Shown here: positions 51,111-59,718 of the stretch, in pieces
Position numbering within the stretch: the first letter of the stretch is position 1
How the letters are laid out: each line of letters starts with the position of its first letter
Position numbers and translations under genes: made by a program
The notes under the pieces: generated by a model
The model's input: only the letters and a program-made list of their open reading frames with translations
Told to the model about the DNA's origin: nothing
Database searches by the model: none
Assembly: GCA_023400985.1 (NCBI GenBank)
Contig: JAEXEN010000005.1
Span: 1 to 64,000 of the forward strand
DNA from: Bacillota bacterium
GTDB taxonomy: Bacteria > Bacillota > Clostridia > Christensenellales > CAG-138
Reading direction: 5' to 3'
Length of the DNA: 64,000 nt

Positions 51111-51782
51111 ATGGAAAATATCGCGGCTTTTAGCGGCGTGCTCGCGCAGACGGCGCTGTTTCACGGGATAGAACAAAAAAATTACGAGGCGCTTTTCGAC
51201 TGCCTCAACGCGCGCATACTCCCTTTTAAAAAAGGGGAAATGATATTCGCCTCCGGCCTTCCGGCGCGCTCGGTGGGCATTTTGCTCGAGGGCGCGGCGC
51301 AGGCTGTCCGCGACGACATCGCGGGCAACCGCTACATACTCGCGGCGATCGAGCCGTCGGATGTGTTTGGCGAAAGCTATGCGGCGGCGGAAACGGAAAG
51401 TCTCCCCATTGCGGTGATCGCCATGCGGGACTCTAAGGCGCTCCTTCTCCCCTATGCGCGCGTTACGCGCGGCTGCTCCAACGCCTGCGGCTTCCACGCG
51501 AAGCTTGTCGAAAATTTTCTGGGCATCCTCGCCCAAAAAAATATACAGCTCAACCAAAAGCTCGAGCATCTATCGAAGCGCACCACGCGCGAAAAGCTTA
51601 TGTCCTACCTGATGGAGCAGGCGCAGAGGCAGGGCGGCCGATATTTCCGCGTGCCGTTCAACCGCCAGGAACTGGCCGATTACCTCATGGTAGACCGGAG
51701 CGCCCTCTCCAGCGAGCTTTCCAAGCTCCGTGCAGAAGGGATTTTGGAGTACTATAAAAGCGAATTCAAGCTGCTGATGTGA
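51111..51782 (+). CDS. Crp/Fnr-family regulator, probable HcpR-type
   Basis: A 223-aa regulator: cyclic-nucleotide-binding-like beta-roll (about 15-130) and C-terminal Crp-type helix-turn-helix with FNRQELADYLMVDRSALSSE near 185-204. No N-terminal cysteine cluster for a Fnr-type iron-sulfur centre is seen. It is divergent from the hcp operon, the position of HcpR-type nitrosative-stress regulators, so direct control of hcp is the simplest inference. I start at the ATG at 51111; the frame is open 44 codons upstream, but that stretch overlaps the operator and neighbouring gene. Confidence 0.87.
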   Translation: MENIAAFSGVLAQTALFHGIEQKNYEALFDCLNARILPFKKGEMIFASGLPARSVGILLEGAAQAVRDDIAGNRYILAAIEPSDVFGESYAAAETESLPIAVIAMRDSKALLLPYARVTRGCSNACGFHAKLVENFLGILAQKNIQLNQKLEHLSKRTTREKLMSYLMEQAQRQGGRYFRVPFNRQELADYLMVDRSALSSELSKLRAEGILEYYKSEFKLLM

Positions 51783-51852
51783 AACGGCTTTTCGTCGGCC
51801 GGCATAAACAGGGACATTCCGAAAACAATAGGCAAAAAGAAGGTTTCGTTTT

Positions 51853-52490
51853 ATGCGCGCCTATCAAAACGCTCTGCTCGACCTTTCGCAGGTCGTCGTT
51901 TGCCTGATCGACCACGAACCAAAATGTTTTTCGGCGTGGAAAGCGCATCCCGGAATTGCGTGCTGAACGCGGTGGCGGGTCTTGCCAAAACGGCAAAGGC
52001 GTTCGGGATACCGATCGTCCTTTCCACCGTGGAAGCGCAAAAGTTTTCCGGACCGCTGGTATCAAAAGTGCAGTCGGTCTTTCCGGACATTACGCCTATC
52101 GACCGCACCACCTTCAACGCGAGGGATGATGGGAATTTTCGCAGGGCCGTGGAACAGACGGCGAGGAAGCTGCTGCTTGCGGGGCTTTGGACGGAGGTTT
52201 GCGTGACCCTCCCCGCCCTCAGCGCGCTTATAGACGGTTATGAAATTTATGTCGTGGCGGACGCGTGCGCCGGCAGCGGCTGCGAGGCGCATGATATGGC
52301 CATGCAGCGAATGATTCAGGCGGGAGCAAAACCCGTGACATGGCAGGCGGCCCCATTGGAGATGCAGCGCGATTGGGTCAATAAGGATACCTATCAGGCG
52401 GTAACGGCGGTCGTCAAAGAGCACGGCGGCGCATACGGGCTGGGGCTTGAATATGCGGAGACCTTGGTGCCGGCGTCGCAGCAGCAATAA
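51853..52490 (+). pseudogene. Isochorismatase-family cysteine hydrolase (YcaC-like), frameshifted
   Basis: The protein begins at the ATG at 51853 (MRAYQNALLDLSQVVVCLID) with the catalytic Asp of LIDHEP, then must shift back one base at AAAATG (about 51921-51926) to continue MFFGVES and on to the end. The second part has the nucleophile in AGLWTEVCVTLPAL and the usual AGAKPVTWQAAPLEMQRDW ending. Joined, it would be about 212 aa, normal for YcaC. Either one A has been lost from an A-run (a true mutation or a consensus error), or the frame is corrected by slippage. Without correction, the product lacks either its catalytic Asp or its Cys. Confidence 0.75.
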
Positions 52491-52491
52491 A

Positions 52492-52511
52492 AAAGGGCTT
52501 TTAAGCCCTTT
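52492..52511. terminator. Short bidirectional terminator between the hydrolase and galE
   Basis: AAAGGGCTT and AAGCCCTTT are inverted across a TT centre and overlap the galE stop codon. Convergent genes end on both sides. Confidence 0.6.
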
Positions 52512-53517
52512 CATATCCCTTCGGATTTTTGCTCTGCCAGTTCCATGAGTCGCGGCACATATCCTCCTCGGTGCGATGCGCACGCCAGTGGAGGAGCTCC
52601 GCGGCTTTTTTCGTGTCCGCGTAACATGCGGTAATGTCGCCCGCGCGGCGGGGGCCTATCGCATAGGGCACCTTGATGCCGTTCACCCGTTCAAACGCGT
52701 GCACGAGTTCCAATACGCTTACGCCGTGTCCCGTACCGAGGTTGATCGCCTCCACGCCCTTATGGCTTTCGCAGTAGCGCATGGCGGCAAGGTGGCCCTC
52801 CGCAAGGTCGAGCACGTGGATGTAATCGCGCACGCCGGTGCCGTCGGGCGTTTCATAATCGTTGCCGTATACGGTGAGCTTTTTGAGCTTGCCGACGGCC
52901 ACCTGCGAAATGTAGGGCATAAGGTTATTGGGAATGCCGTTTGGGTCCTCGCCGATAAGCCCGCCCGGGTGCGCGCCCACAGGGTTGAAATAGCGAAGAA
53001 GCACTGAGGAAAGCTCGGGATATGCATGTGCGGCGTCGCGTATGATCTGCTCGCTCATCCATTTCGTCCACCCGTAGGGGTTGATGCAGCCCGTAGGGGC
53101 GTCTTCCTTGAGGGGCGATTCGCCGTAGGGCCCGTAAACGGTAGCCGAGGAGCTGAACACGAGGTTTTTTGCGTCGTGCTCGCGCATGGCCTTTAATATC
53201 TCGATGGTGGCGTTGAGGTTGTTTTTATAGTATTCAAGGGGCTTAGAGACCGATTCGCCCACCGCCTTGAACCCGGCGAAGTGGATGACGGTATCGATCT
53301 TATGCGCTTTGAATACCTGAGAAAGCGCCGCGCCGTCGGATACGTCGATCTTATAAAACGCGGGGCGCTTGCGCGTGATCTGCTCGATGCGGTCAATGAC
53401 CTCTGATTTGGAGTTGCTCAGGTCGTCCGCAAGCACTGCCTCGTAACCTGCCTCCAACAGCACAACCGCGGTATGCGCGCCGATGTAACCCGTGCCGCCC
53501 GTAAGAAGTACAGCCAT
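52501..53517 (-). CDS. galE: UDP-glucose 4-epimerase
   Basis: A 338-aa extended short-chain dehydrogenase. NAD motif GGTGYIGAHT is at 7-16, the catalytic Ser/Thr-Tyr-Lys set appears as SSSATVYGPYGE and YGWTKWMSE, and the C-terminal substrate part is complete. It interconverts UDP-glucose and UDP-galactose for galactose use and surface polysaccharides. I start at the ATG at 53517 with GGGAGGT; the frame is open a further 78 codons, but that extension runs through a repeat element. Confidence 0.95.
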   Translation of the reverse strand: MAVLLTGGTGYIGAHTAVVLLEAGYEAVLADDLSNSKSEVIDRIEQITRKRPAFYKIDVSDGAALSQVFKAHKIDTVIHFAGFKAVGESVSKPLEYYKNNLNATIEILKAMREHDAKNLVFSSSATVYGPYGESPLKEDAPTGCINPYGWTKWMSEQIIRDAAHAYPELSSVLLRYFNPVGAHPGGLIGEDPNGIPNNLMPYISQVAVGKLKKLTVYGNDYETPDGTGVRDYIHVLDLAEGHLAAMRYCESHKGVEAINLGTGHGVSVLELVHAFERVNGIKVPYAIGPRRAGDITACYADTKKAAELLHWRAHRTEEDMCRDSWNWQSKNPKGYERA

Positions 53518-53542
53518 ATTGACCTCCCGCTCATTTGATAGC

Positions 53543-53591
53543 TTAAGGTAAGGGGAATAAACCGCAGGGGTTCGACTCCCCATTACCTTAA
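53543..53591. repeat. 49-bp palindromic repeat, short relative of the 62.5-kb element
   Basis: Ends are 9-bp inverted repeats (TTAAGGTAA at 53543-53551, TTACCTTAA at 53583-53591), with GGGGA/TCCCC continuing the stem. The right part, ACCGCAGGGGTTCGACTCCC (53561-53580) and on to the end, closely matches the right arm of the element at 62504-62718. It looks like the two arms of that element with the middle deleted. It lies upstream of both galE and the divergent acetyltransferase. Confidence 0.65.
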
Positions 53592-53670
53592 TTATATCAT
53601 AACCGTTATGCGCCATGATATAATGCCTTGGTAGAATGATAAAAGTTAACATACGGGGTAAAAACGCGCC

Positions 53671-54201
53671 ATGCTGAAAGATGCCATCAACCGGGAGAAC
53701 TTCGCCCTGCGAACCGAGCGGCTCATACTTATGCCCATCTCCGATGCGCACGCGGAGGCGTATTTTACGGAGTTTACGAGCGAGATCACCCGCTATCAGT
53801 TTCCCGAGCCGTTTGCAAGCGTTGAAAAAACGCGCGCGTTCATTTCGGACGCGCGGGAGTTTCGCAAACGGGGAGAAGAACTTGTCTGCGCCATATTGGA
53901 TTTAAACGGCGCATTTTTAGGAAGCTTGGAGGCGCGCAACCTCACGAGTCTCACGCCGGAGGTGGGGCTGTGGATCAAAAAAGAAGCGCAGGGCTCAGGC
54001 TACGGCAAGGAGGCGCTTGCGGCGCTGTTAAAATTTTTGCGTGAAAACGGGGAGATTGACTTTTTCGTGTACGAGGCGGACCGTCGAAACCCCGCGAGCA
54101 TGAAGCTTGCGGCGGCGCTTGGGGGCGAGTTTCAATGTTCCTACGAGGCGGAAAGTGCGGGCGGCGAGTTCCTTCGATTAAAACTATTCTATATCGCATA
54201 G
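53671..54201 (+). CDS. RimJ/RimL-type GNAT acetyltransferase
   Basis: A 176-aa GNAT protein. N-terminal TERLILMPISDAHAEAYF is typical of the RimJ-like group, and the acetyl-CoA loop is KEAQGSGYGKEALAALLKFL near 108-127, with NPASMKLAAALGG after it. Substrates of this group are amino-group-bearing proteins or small molecules; none can be assigned. It ends inside a long palindromic terminator shared with the convergent regulator gene. Confidence 0.88.
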   Translation: MLKDAINRENFALRTERLILMPISDAHAEAYFTEFTSEITRYQFPEPFASVEKTRAFISDAREFRKRGEELVCAILDLNGAFLGSLEARNLTSLTPEVGLWIKKEAQGSGYGKEALAALLKFLRENGEIDFFVYEADRRNPASMKLAAALGGEFQCSYEAESAGGEFLRLKLFYIA

Positions 54202-54242
54202 CAAAAAACAGCCCTCAGGCTGTTTTTTGCTATGCGATATAG
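54189..54242. terminator. 54-base palindromic bidirectional terminator
   Basis: Perfect 25-base arms (54189-54213 and 54218-54242) around a CTCA loop. A six-base A-run and T-run on either side of the ACAGCC/GGCTGT core give a terminator on each strand. It includes the last codons of the acetyltransferase gene. Confidence 0.85.
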
Positions 54243-54623
54243 CTATTGTCGTTTCTCTTTATATGCCGCCGCGAATTCCTTGATTTTCTCGAATGTTTCC
54301 GTGCTCAGCGCGTGTTCGATGCGGCAGGCGTCCTCGCGCGCGGTCTTTTCGCTCACGCCGATGCCGATAAGGTAACCGGCGAGGAGATTGTGCTTTTCAA
54401 GGGTGCGCTCGGCGATCATGCGGCCTGCGTCCGTAAGCGAGATGCAGCCTTTGTCGTCAAACTCCACAAGCCCGTTTTCACGGAATTTTTTCATGGCCAC
54501 GCTGACGCTGGGCTTGGAAAACCCAAGCTCGGCTGCCACGTCGATGGAGCGCGCGTAGCCCAAGCGCTGTTGCAGCATCAAGACGGTTTCCAGATAGTCT
54601 TCGGCCGATTCCCGTATCTGCAA
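54243..54623 (-). CDS. DtxR/MntR-family metal-dependent regulator
   Basis: A 126-aa protein: N-terminal winged helix (ESAEDYLETVLMLQQRLGYA, then RSIDVAAELGFSKPSVSVAM) and a metal-binding/dimerisation helix bundle with DACRIEHALSTETFEKIKEF. The short form without an SH3-like domain is closer to MntR than to DtxR. It should sense Mn or Fe and repress a transporter, but no metal transporter is in the window. I start at the TTG at 54623, which follows AGAGGTGG and gives the usual QIRESAEDYLE opening; a GTG at 54632 is the alternative. Confidence 0.87.
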   Translation of the reverse strand: MQIRESAEDYLETVLMLQQRLGYARSIDVAAELGFSKPSVSVAMKKFRENGLVEFDDKGCISLTDAGRMIAERTLEKHNLLAGYLIGIGVSEKTAREDACRIEHALSTETFEKIKEFAAAYKEKRQ

Positions 54624-54720
54624 GCAAACCACCTCTTTTTTTTTATCTTAACACGGAGCTTAAAGATTTACAATTCCGCACGTTTTTGCCGCGACGGTAA
54701 CCGATTGCTTAATAATCTGC

Positions 54721-54749
54721 TTGACAGGGCTTCGAAAGCATCGTATCCT
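54721..54749 (+). promoter_or_regulatory. Promoter of the BlaI/M56 operon
   Basis: TTGACA (54721-54726), 17-bp spacer, TATCCT (54744-54749). Downstream, TTGGTAA and TTGGTTAA repeats around 54751-54770 could form part of a repressor site. Confidence 0.55.
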
Positions 54750-54783
54750 TTTGGTAATCAATTGGTTAATGGAGGTTTGCGAC

Positions 54784-55167
54784 ATGAAGGAGCGGATCGG
54801 GCTGTCGGATACGGAATGGAGGCTTATGCAGATCATATGGGAGAAATCGCCCCGCACTTACCGTGAGATCTGCGACGCGGCGCGTCCCGCCTACGGCTGG
54901 ACGAAGCACGCGGTCATTTCGTTTTTAAAGCGCATGGAGGCAAAAGGCGCGATCCGCGTGGAGGATGCAAAGCCCGTGAAGCTCTATTATCCTCTGCTCG
55001 ATAAAAAAGAGGCCATCCACGATGAAACGCGGGAGGTGCTCGACCGCGTATACAACGGCGATATTTTGCTTATGGTGCAGGCGGCAACGCACGCAAAGGA
55101 GCTTACGGAAGACGAGACTAAGGAGCTTGAGCGGCTTTTGCGGGAGGGGAAAAAAGCGCATGACTGA
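54784..55167 (+). CDS. BlaI/MecI-family transcriptional repressor
   Basis: A 127-aa repressor starting at the ATG at 54784 after GGAGG. The winged helix is ISDTE-like (LSDTEWRLMQIIWEKSPRTY) followed by TKHAVISFLKRMEAKG, with a C-terminal dimerisation tail that contains the cleavage region in BlaI/MecI. Its gene overlaps that of an M56 membrane peptidase by 8 bases. Together they form a BlaR1-BlaI-type signal system in which the peptidase inactivates the repressor. There is no beta-lactamase gene nearby, so the target may be the operon itself. Confidence 0.92.
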   Translation: MKERIGLSDTEWRLMQIIWEKSPRTYREICDAARPAYGWTKHAVISFLKRMEAKGAIRVEDAKPVKLYYPLLDKKEAIHDETREVLDRVYNGDILLMVQAATHAKELTEDETKELERLLREGKKAHD

Positions 55168-58033
55168 GTGGATCGGGCGTATACTCACCATGAGCGCGCA
55201 GGCGGGCGTACTGATCCTCTGCCTTGCGCTTTTGCGGCTTGCTTTTAAAAAGCACGGTTCGCCGCGGCTCCGCTACGGGCTGTGGCTGCTGCCCGCCATA
55301 CGGCTCCTGTTTCCCTTTTCCGTTCAAAGCGCACTGTCGCTGATGAACTTCGTGCCGCAAAACGCCGGAAGCGCCGCGCTCCCGTCCGTGACGGGAGGCA
55401 TGCCCGTAATAAACGCGGCCCCCTTTCCCGTTACACCCGTAACGCCAACGCCCGCCCCGGGAACGGGAATGCCCGTGACCGCCGTACAGCCGGCCGCACA
55501 AGCCGCGCCGAGCCTCATGACGGTTCTTTTTTGGGTGTGGGCCGTCGGGGCGGCGCTGACGCTTTTCTATATGTTCTTTATCAACCTGCGCTTCTATAGG
55601 CGGGTCAAAGACACGCGGCTGCCGCTAAGTTGTGCCGCTGAACTGCCCGTTTACCTTGTGCCGGGGCTTAATTCCCCCTGCCTTTTCGGGTATTTCCGCC
55701 CCGTCATCCTCGTGAACGATGCGGCAAAATGCAGCGAGGAGACTCTCTCGTTCGTTCTAAAGCACGAGCTTTGCCACCATAGGGCGGGCGATTCGTGGTG
55801 GGCGCTTATGAGAAACCTGTGCTTAATATTGCACTGGTTCAACCCGCTTGTGTGGTGGGCGGCCATCCTTAGCCGCGCCGACTGTGAGCTCGCCTGCGAT
55901 GCGCGGGTGATGAAGGGATTCTCGCAATCGGAGCGCGAGCATTATGGCATGGCGCTTTTATCCACCCTCAAAAAAAGCGGCGCAAAAACAAGCCTTGTAA
56001 ACGCCACGACCTCCATGACGGGCTCGAAACGAGAGCTGCGCGAGAGGATCGTCCATATCGCGAAAAGGCCGAAAACGCTGTGGATCGCCGTGGCAGCTTT
56101 GGCGCTTTGCGCTTTAATTGCGGCCATATCGGCCTGCACGGAGGCGGTTACCGAAACGGAACCTCCCGTACAGGCGATAACGGCCCCTTCCCCGACGCGC
56201 GATGTCCAAGCCGCACAAACGGATACGCCCTCTTTTGATTTTCAAAACGCAGCCGTGCATGAGCTGAACTATCAGTACGAAATGCTCAGCACGCCCGGTA
56301 TGGTCAGGGAAGAGACGCTCTCCGGAGGAACGCGCCTGACGTGTACGTATGAGCAAAACGGCGACGACGAGGCTTCCCATCTGTTTGTAAACGGCACGGA
56401 GGCGCTTACTTGCGCATGGGCATGGAATATGCGGGCCGGAGAATATGATTTGACGGGCGACGGGAGAAACGAGCTTATTTTGTTTGTCCGCCCGGAGATG
56501 TCGAACTTCGTGTCCGGCGACCTGCATGTGTACGACCTGGGCGGCGCGAATGGCCAAATCAAAGAGATACTTACACTCCGCGGGGAGCCTGCTTTCGGTG
56601 ATGCGCCCACGCTGCCCGCTGCCGACGGCGACACATACATGGTTCTGCCGAACGGTTTTTCCTATACCGAAAATTCCGGCTGGAACGATTACAGCAAAAT
56701 GCTGGAGGGCGCTTCCGTTCTGGAAGCGGACGGAGCGTTTTGCCTCAGGCTGTGGCACGAAAGCAACGAGCTTGAAACGGCATATACCTACCTCGCGTGG
56801 AAAAACGGCTGGCGGGTCATGAAGCAGGAGATCGTTTCAGCATCCGAGCGAGCGCTTGCGATTGAGGAGCAATATCGCCTCCGCCGCACGCTTACGGGCG
56901 ACTTTGACGGCGATAAGCTGGAGGATACCGCGCTTCTGGAGGGCTACGGGCAAAACAACGATACCGTAACACCCCACGCGATGCTTACGGTATATCTTGG
57001 GAACGGCGAGAATATTACCTACAGTTTCTCCGGTGAGCTTTGGGATGCCGACTCTCTCTACGGGGGCGATTTTGACGGCGACAAAATAGACGATATTGCC
57101 GTGTTTCTCGAGTATTTTGGCACCACCTATGGCGCTGGCATCGTACATGTGCTCAAAGTGGAAAACGGCGCGCTTACGGAATTCCCGTACACGGTAAACG
57201 GGAACTCCGATTTACCCTATGTGCAAAGCGAAAACATCCTCGACGGGGCGATCGGCATAACGGTGCTTCCGGGCCCGGGAAAGGATACTTTGCGCATCCA
57301 AAGTCCTCTCGATGTGAAATACTTTGTCACGGCCCAATATATCGACCTCGCATTCAACGGCGAGGCTTGGGATACCATTGATATTGCGCTCGGCGTCGCC
57401 TACGGGGACGAGTTTTTGCCCGATACGCCCCTCGTGCCGGAAATAAACGCCGTGCACCGTGCGGGCTACACGGAGGCAAAGCTTACTTTTTTAGGCAGCA
57501 ACACCTTAGATGCGCAAAAGCCGGATAAGCGCTACTACGAGTGGGATTTCGGAAGGTTTTCGCCGACCGCCAACGAGACGGCGCAAACTGCCCTGCGCGT
57601 TCTCTACGATATGACGGGCGTGCAGGTGGAGAGTTGCTATTTTTCCGGCACATGGTCGAACGTGGCGTTTTCCACGTCGAAAAGCACAAAGACCGAGTTT
57701 TTCCGCTTCGGCTACGGACGGACTTCCGATGGCAGCCTTCTTTATATCATGACGCTCAACTATAAGGGGAAGCATTTTCCCAATTCCCCTATCGACCCCG
57801 CAACCATGGTAAAGCCGTCGGGCTATGAAACCATGACAGAAGCGGAGCTTGCGCGTTGGTACTACGACAATTCGTCCTATGGCGACCGCAGGCCCATCGT
57901 AAGGGCCGAAGACGGCTTGGCCGGATTGAACCTCGTGCTCGATACGGGCGAATTTTACGAGATCGGATTCGGCGAGGAGAGCCGCTTCCCCAACAGCTTT
58001 TACGGCCCGTACGCAAAAGGGTTTACACACTGA
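55160..58033 (+). CDS. BlaR1-type M56 membrane metallopeptidase with FG-GAP-like exported tail
   Basis: A 957-aa protein from the ATG at 55160. Residues 1-310 are a BlaR1/MecR1-type M56 peptidase: three N-terminal membrane helices and the zinc motif HELCH at 202-206, then LADCELACDARV-like sequence. A further membrane helix lies near 310-330 (LWIAVAALALCALIAAIS). The remaining about 620 residues are outside the cell and do not resemble a penicillin-binding sensor. They contain two DFDGDK blocks (from about 581 and 637), typical of FG-GAP/VCBS beta-propeller or calcium-binding repeats. The ligand is unknown. It is coupled to blaI by overlap. Confidence 0.82.
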   Translation: MTEWIGRILTMSAQAGVLILCLALLRLAFKKHGSPRLRYGLWLLPAIRLLFPFSVQSALSLMNFVPQNAGSAALPSVTGGMPVINAAPFPVTPVTPTPAPGTGMPVTAVQPAAQAAPSLMTVLFWVWAVGAALTLFYMFFINLRFYRRVKDTRLPLSCAAELPVYLVPGLNSPCLFGYFRPVILVNDAAKCSEETLSFVLKHELCHHRAGDSWWALMRNLCLILHWFNPLVWWAAILSRADCELACDARVMKGFSQSEREHYGMALLSTLKKSGAKTSLVNATTSMTGSKRELRERIVHIAKRPKTLWIAVAALALCALIAAISACTEAVTETEPPVQAITAPSPTRDVQAAQTDTPSFDFQNAAVHELNYQYEMLSTPGMVREETLSGGTRLTCTYEQNGDDEASHLFVNGTEALTCAWAWNMRAGEYDLTGDGRNELILFVRPEMSNFVSGDLHVYDLGGANGQIKEILTLRGEPAFGDAPTLPAADGDTYMVLPNGFSYTENSGWNDYSKMLEGASVLEADGAFCLRLWHESNELETAYTYLAWKNGWRVMKQEIVSASERALAIEEQYRLRRTLTGDFDGDKLEDTALLEGYGQNNDTVTPHAMLTVYLGNGENITYSFSGELWDADSLYGGDFDGDKIDDIAVFLEYFGTTYGAGIVHVLKVENGALTEFPYTVNGNSDLPYVQSENILDGAIGITVLPGPGKDTLRIQSPLDVKYFVTAQYIDLAFNGEAWDTIDIALGVAYGDEFLPDTPLVPEINAVHRAGYTEAKLTFLGSNTLDAQKPDKRYYEWDFGRFSPTANETAQTALRVLYDMTGVQVESCYFSGTWSNVAFSTSKSTKTEFFRFGYGRTSDGSLLYIMTLNYKGKHFPNSPIDPATMVKPSGYETMTEAELARWYYDNSSYGDRRPIVRAEDGLAGLNLVLDTGEFYEIGFGEESRFPNSFYGPYAKGFTH

Positions 58034-58042
58034 AGAAAATAT

Positions 58043-58093
58043 GCATATACGCAAAGAAGGAAAAGCATTGCTTTTCCTTCTTTGCGTATATGC
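58043..58093. terminator. 51-base palindromic terminator
   Basis: Perfect 25-base arms (58043-58067 and 58069-58093) around a single T. It lies between the convergent M56 and 145-aa genes. Arms are much longer than a normal terminator stem. Confidence 0.75.
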
Positions 58094-58099
58094 TGGAAG

Positions 58100-58537
58100 T
58101 TACTCTTCGTCAGATGGATCCAACGCGGCGTTGTCCATGAGCATGATGAGCTCCAGCGCGCTTCGGAAGGTTTCTTCGCAGCCGCCTTCCTCCCAAGCCA
58201 CGGTGCCCTGCCAGCTCGCGTTCTGGCGAAAAAGGATGCGCACGCGGAAGGTGGCGAGCTTTCCCTTATCCTCGTTCGTATCGCAGCAAACGGGCGGCAT
58301 AAAGCCCGGCTCGTTTTTTCGAAATACGCGCTTTTGCGTGGAGGAGGAGGGATAGTCGTTTTCCTCAACGGTCTGCTCGATGAGGAGCAAAAGCTGCATC
58401 AGATTTTCGAAGCATTTATGCCGTTCGAAGGAGCAATGAAAAAGTCTGCCGGTCCATTGCCGGTTTTCATAAGCGTCCACGCAGATGACGAGCGTGCGAC
58501 AGTTTTCATGTACAGGCGCTTTGCTGGTATAGGCCAT
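58100..58537 (-). CDS. Hypothetical protein downstream of pilT
   Basis: A 145-aa protein with five cysteines and an acidic C-terminus (DNAALDPSDEE). I do not recognise the family. A good ribosome-binding site (AGAGGTG) precedes the ATG at 58537. It reads in the same direction as the pilus operon, 110 bases after pilT, so co-transcription is possible. It has no membrane segment or signal peptide. Confidence 0.6.
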   Translation of the reverse strand: MAYTSKAPVHENCRTLVICVDAYENRQWTGRLFHCSFERHKCFENLMQLLLLIEQTVEENDYPSSSTQKRVFRKNEPGFMPPVCCDTNEDKGKLATFRVRILFRQNASWQGTVAWEEGGCEETFRSALELIMLMDNAALDPSDEE

Positions 58538-58647
58538 AGCGACACCTCTATTCCTAATGACATGTCAACTATACCATATGTTGGATACACTGCGGTTACA
58601 AAACGGAGTTTTCATGCAGAAATTTTTCGAAGCGAAAACCAAACGCG

Positions 58648-59703
58648 CTATAGCTTCCGTGCCATCTGTTCCGTATTGCGGCAGTAATGGAGGGCCGTTT
58701 CGGCGGTGATGCGGTTTTTCTGATACAGTTCAAGAAGCGAGTTGTCCATGCTGCACATGCCCTCCTGCGCGGAGGACTGTATCACAAAATCGATCTGGTG
58801 GGTCTTACTTTCGCGGATGAGATTTCGTATGGAGCTTGTGAGGTGCATGATCTCAAACACCGGCAGAAGCTCACCGTCCACGGAGGGAACGAGCTGCTGG
58901 GAGATCACCGTCTGCAAAACCATAGAAAGCTGCACGCGTATCTGCTGCTGCTGGTTGGGCGGGAATACGTCGATGATGCGGTCAATGGTGTTCACAGCAC
59001 CCACGGTGTGCAAGCTCGAAAGCACCAAATGGCCTGTTTCTGCGGCGGTCATGGCCGTGCGGATGGTATCGTAATCGCGCATTTCCCCTAAAAGTATTAC
59101 ATCGGGCGCCTGCCTTAAGCACGCGCGGAGCGCCGTAAGATAGCTGTCGGTATCGGTGCCCACCTCGCGCTGGCTTATGATGCTCTTCTTGTTGCGGTAT
59201 AAAAATTCGATGGGGTCCTCGAGCGTTATGATATGCGCGTTGCGGCTTTGGTTGATGACGTCGATCACGCAGGCGAGCGTGGTGGTTTTGCCGCCCCCCG
59301 CTGGGCCGGTAACGAGCGCAAGCCCGTTGGTTTTTTGCGCGAGCTTCATCACCTCTTTGGGGATGGAAAGCGCATCGGGATCCGGCGTGTCGAAGCGCAC
59401 CACGCGGATGACCGCCGCCATGGAGCCGCGCTGGCGGTAGGTGCTCACACGAAAGCGCGAAAGGCCGTTGACGGAAAGGGAAAAATCGTCGTCGCCCGTT
59501 GTCAAAAAACGGTCGGTCGCCCGTTCGGCAAGCTCATAAATGCTCTGCACGAGTTTATTTGCGGTATGCGGCATCACGCATTCGCCGTCGCGCGGGCCTA
59601 TGATGCCGTCGCGTTTAAACGAGACGGGCTTGCCGGATACGATAAAAATATCCGAGGCGCCGCTTTCTACGGCCTCCTCCAGGTATCGCATTACCTCCAG
59701 CAT
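58648..59703 (-). CDS. pilT: PilT-type pilus retraction ATPase
   Basis: A 351-aa secretion ATPase. Walker A is GPAGGGKTTT near residue 134 (PilT usually has GPTGSGKST, so this is a variant), the Asp box is ITLEDPIEF, Walker B LRQAPDVILLGEMRD, and the His box is TAAETGHLVLSSLHT. The N-terminal SGASDIFIVSGKPVSFK is the PAS-like PilT domain, and AIRNLI-like C-terminal sequence is degenerate. PilT depolymerises type IV pili. It is the only motor ATPase in this operon; no PilB is seen in the window. It starts after AGGAGG. Confidence 0.93.
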   Translation of the reverse strand: MLEVMRYLEEAVESGASDIFIVSGKPVSFKRDGIIGPRDGECVMPHTANKLVQSIYELAERATDRFLTTGDDDFSLSVNGLSRFRVSTYRQRGSMAAVIRVVRFDTPDPDALSIPKEVMKLAQKTNGLALVTGPAGGGKTTTLACVIDVINQSRNAHIITLEDPIEFLYRNKKSIISQREVGTDTDSYLTALRACLRQAPDVILLGEMRDYDTIRTAMTAAETGHLVLSSLHTVGAVNTIDRIIDVFPPNQQQQIRVQLSMVLQTVISQQLVPSVDGELLPVFEIMHLTSSIRNLIRESKTHQIDFVIQSSAQEGMCSMDNSLLELYQKNRITAETALHYCRNTEQMARKL

Positions 59704-59718
59704 GGCTTTTCCTCCTTA

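Noticed and set aside
53545..53589. A tRNA-like sequence with a 7-bp acceptor-like stem and a perfect TTCGACT T-loop
   Set aside because: It has no room for D and anticodon arms and shares its arms with the larger element at 62.5 kb, so it is better explained as a palindromic repeat.
53518..53751. A 78-codon N-terminal extension of GalE
   Set aside because: It runs through the palindromic repeat, and the ATG at 53517 with GGGAGGT begins exactly at the conserved GalE N-terminus.
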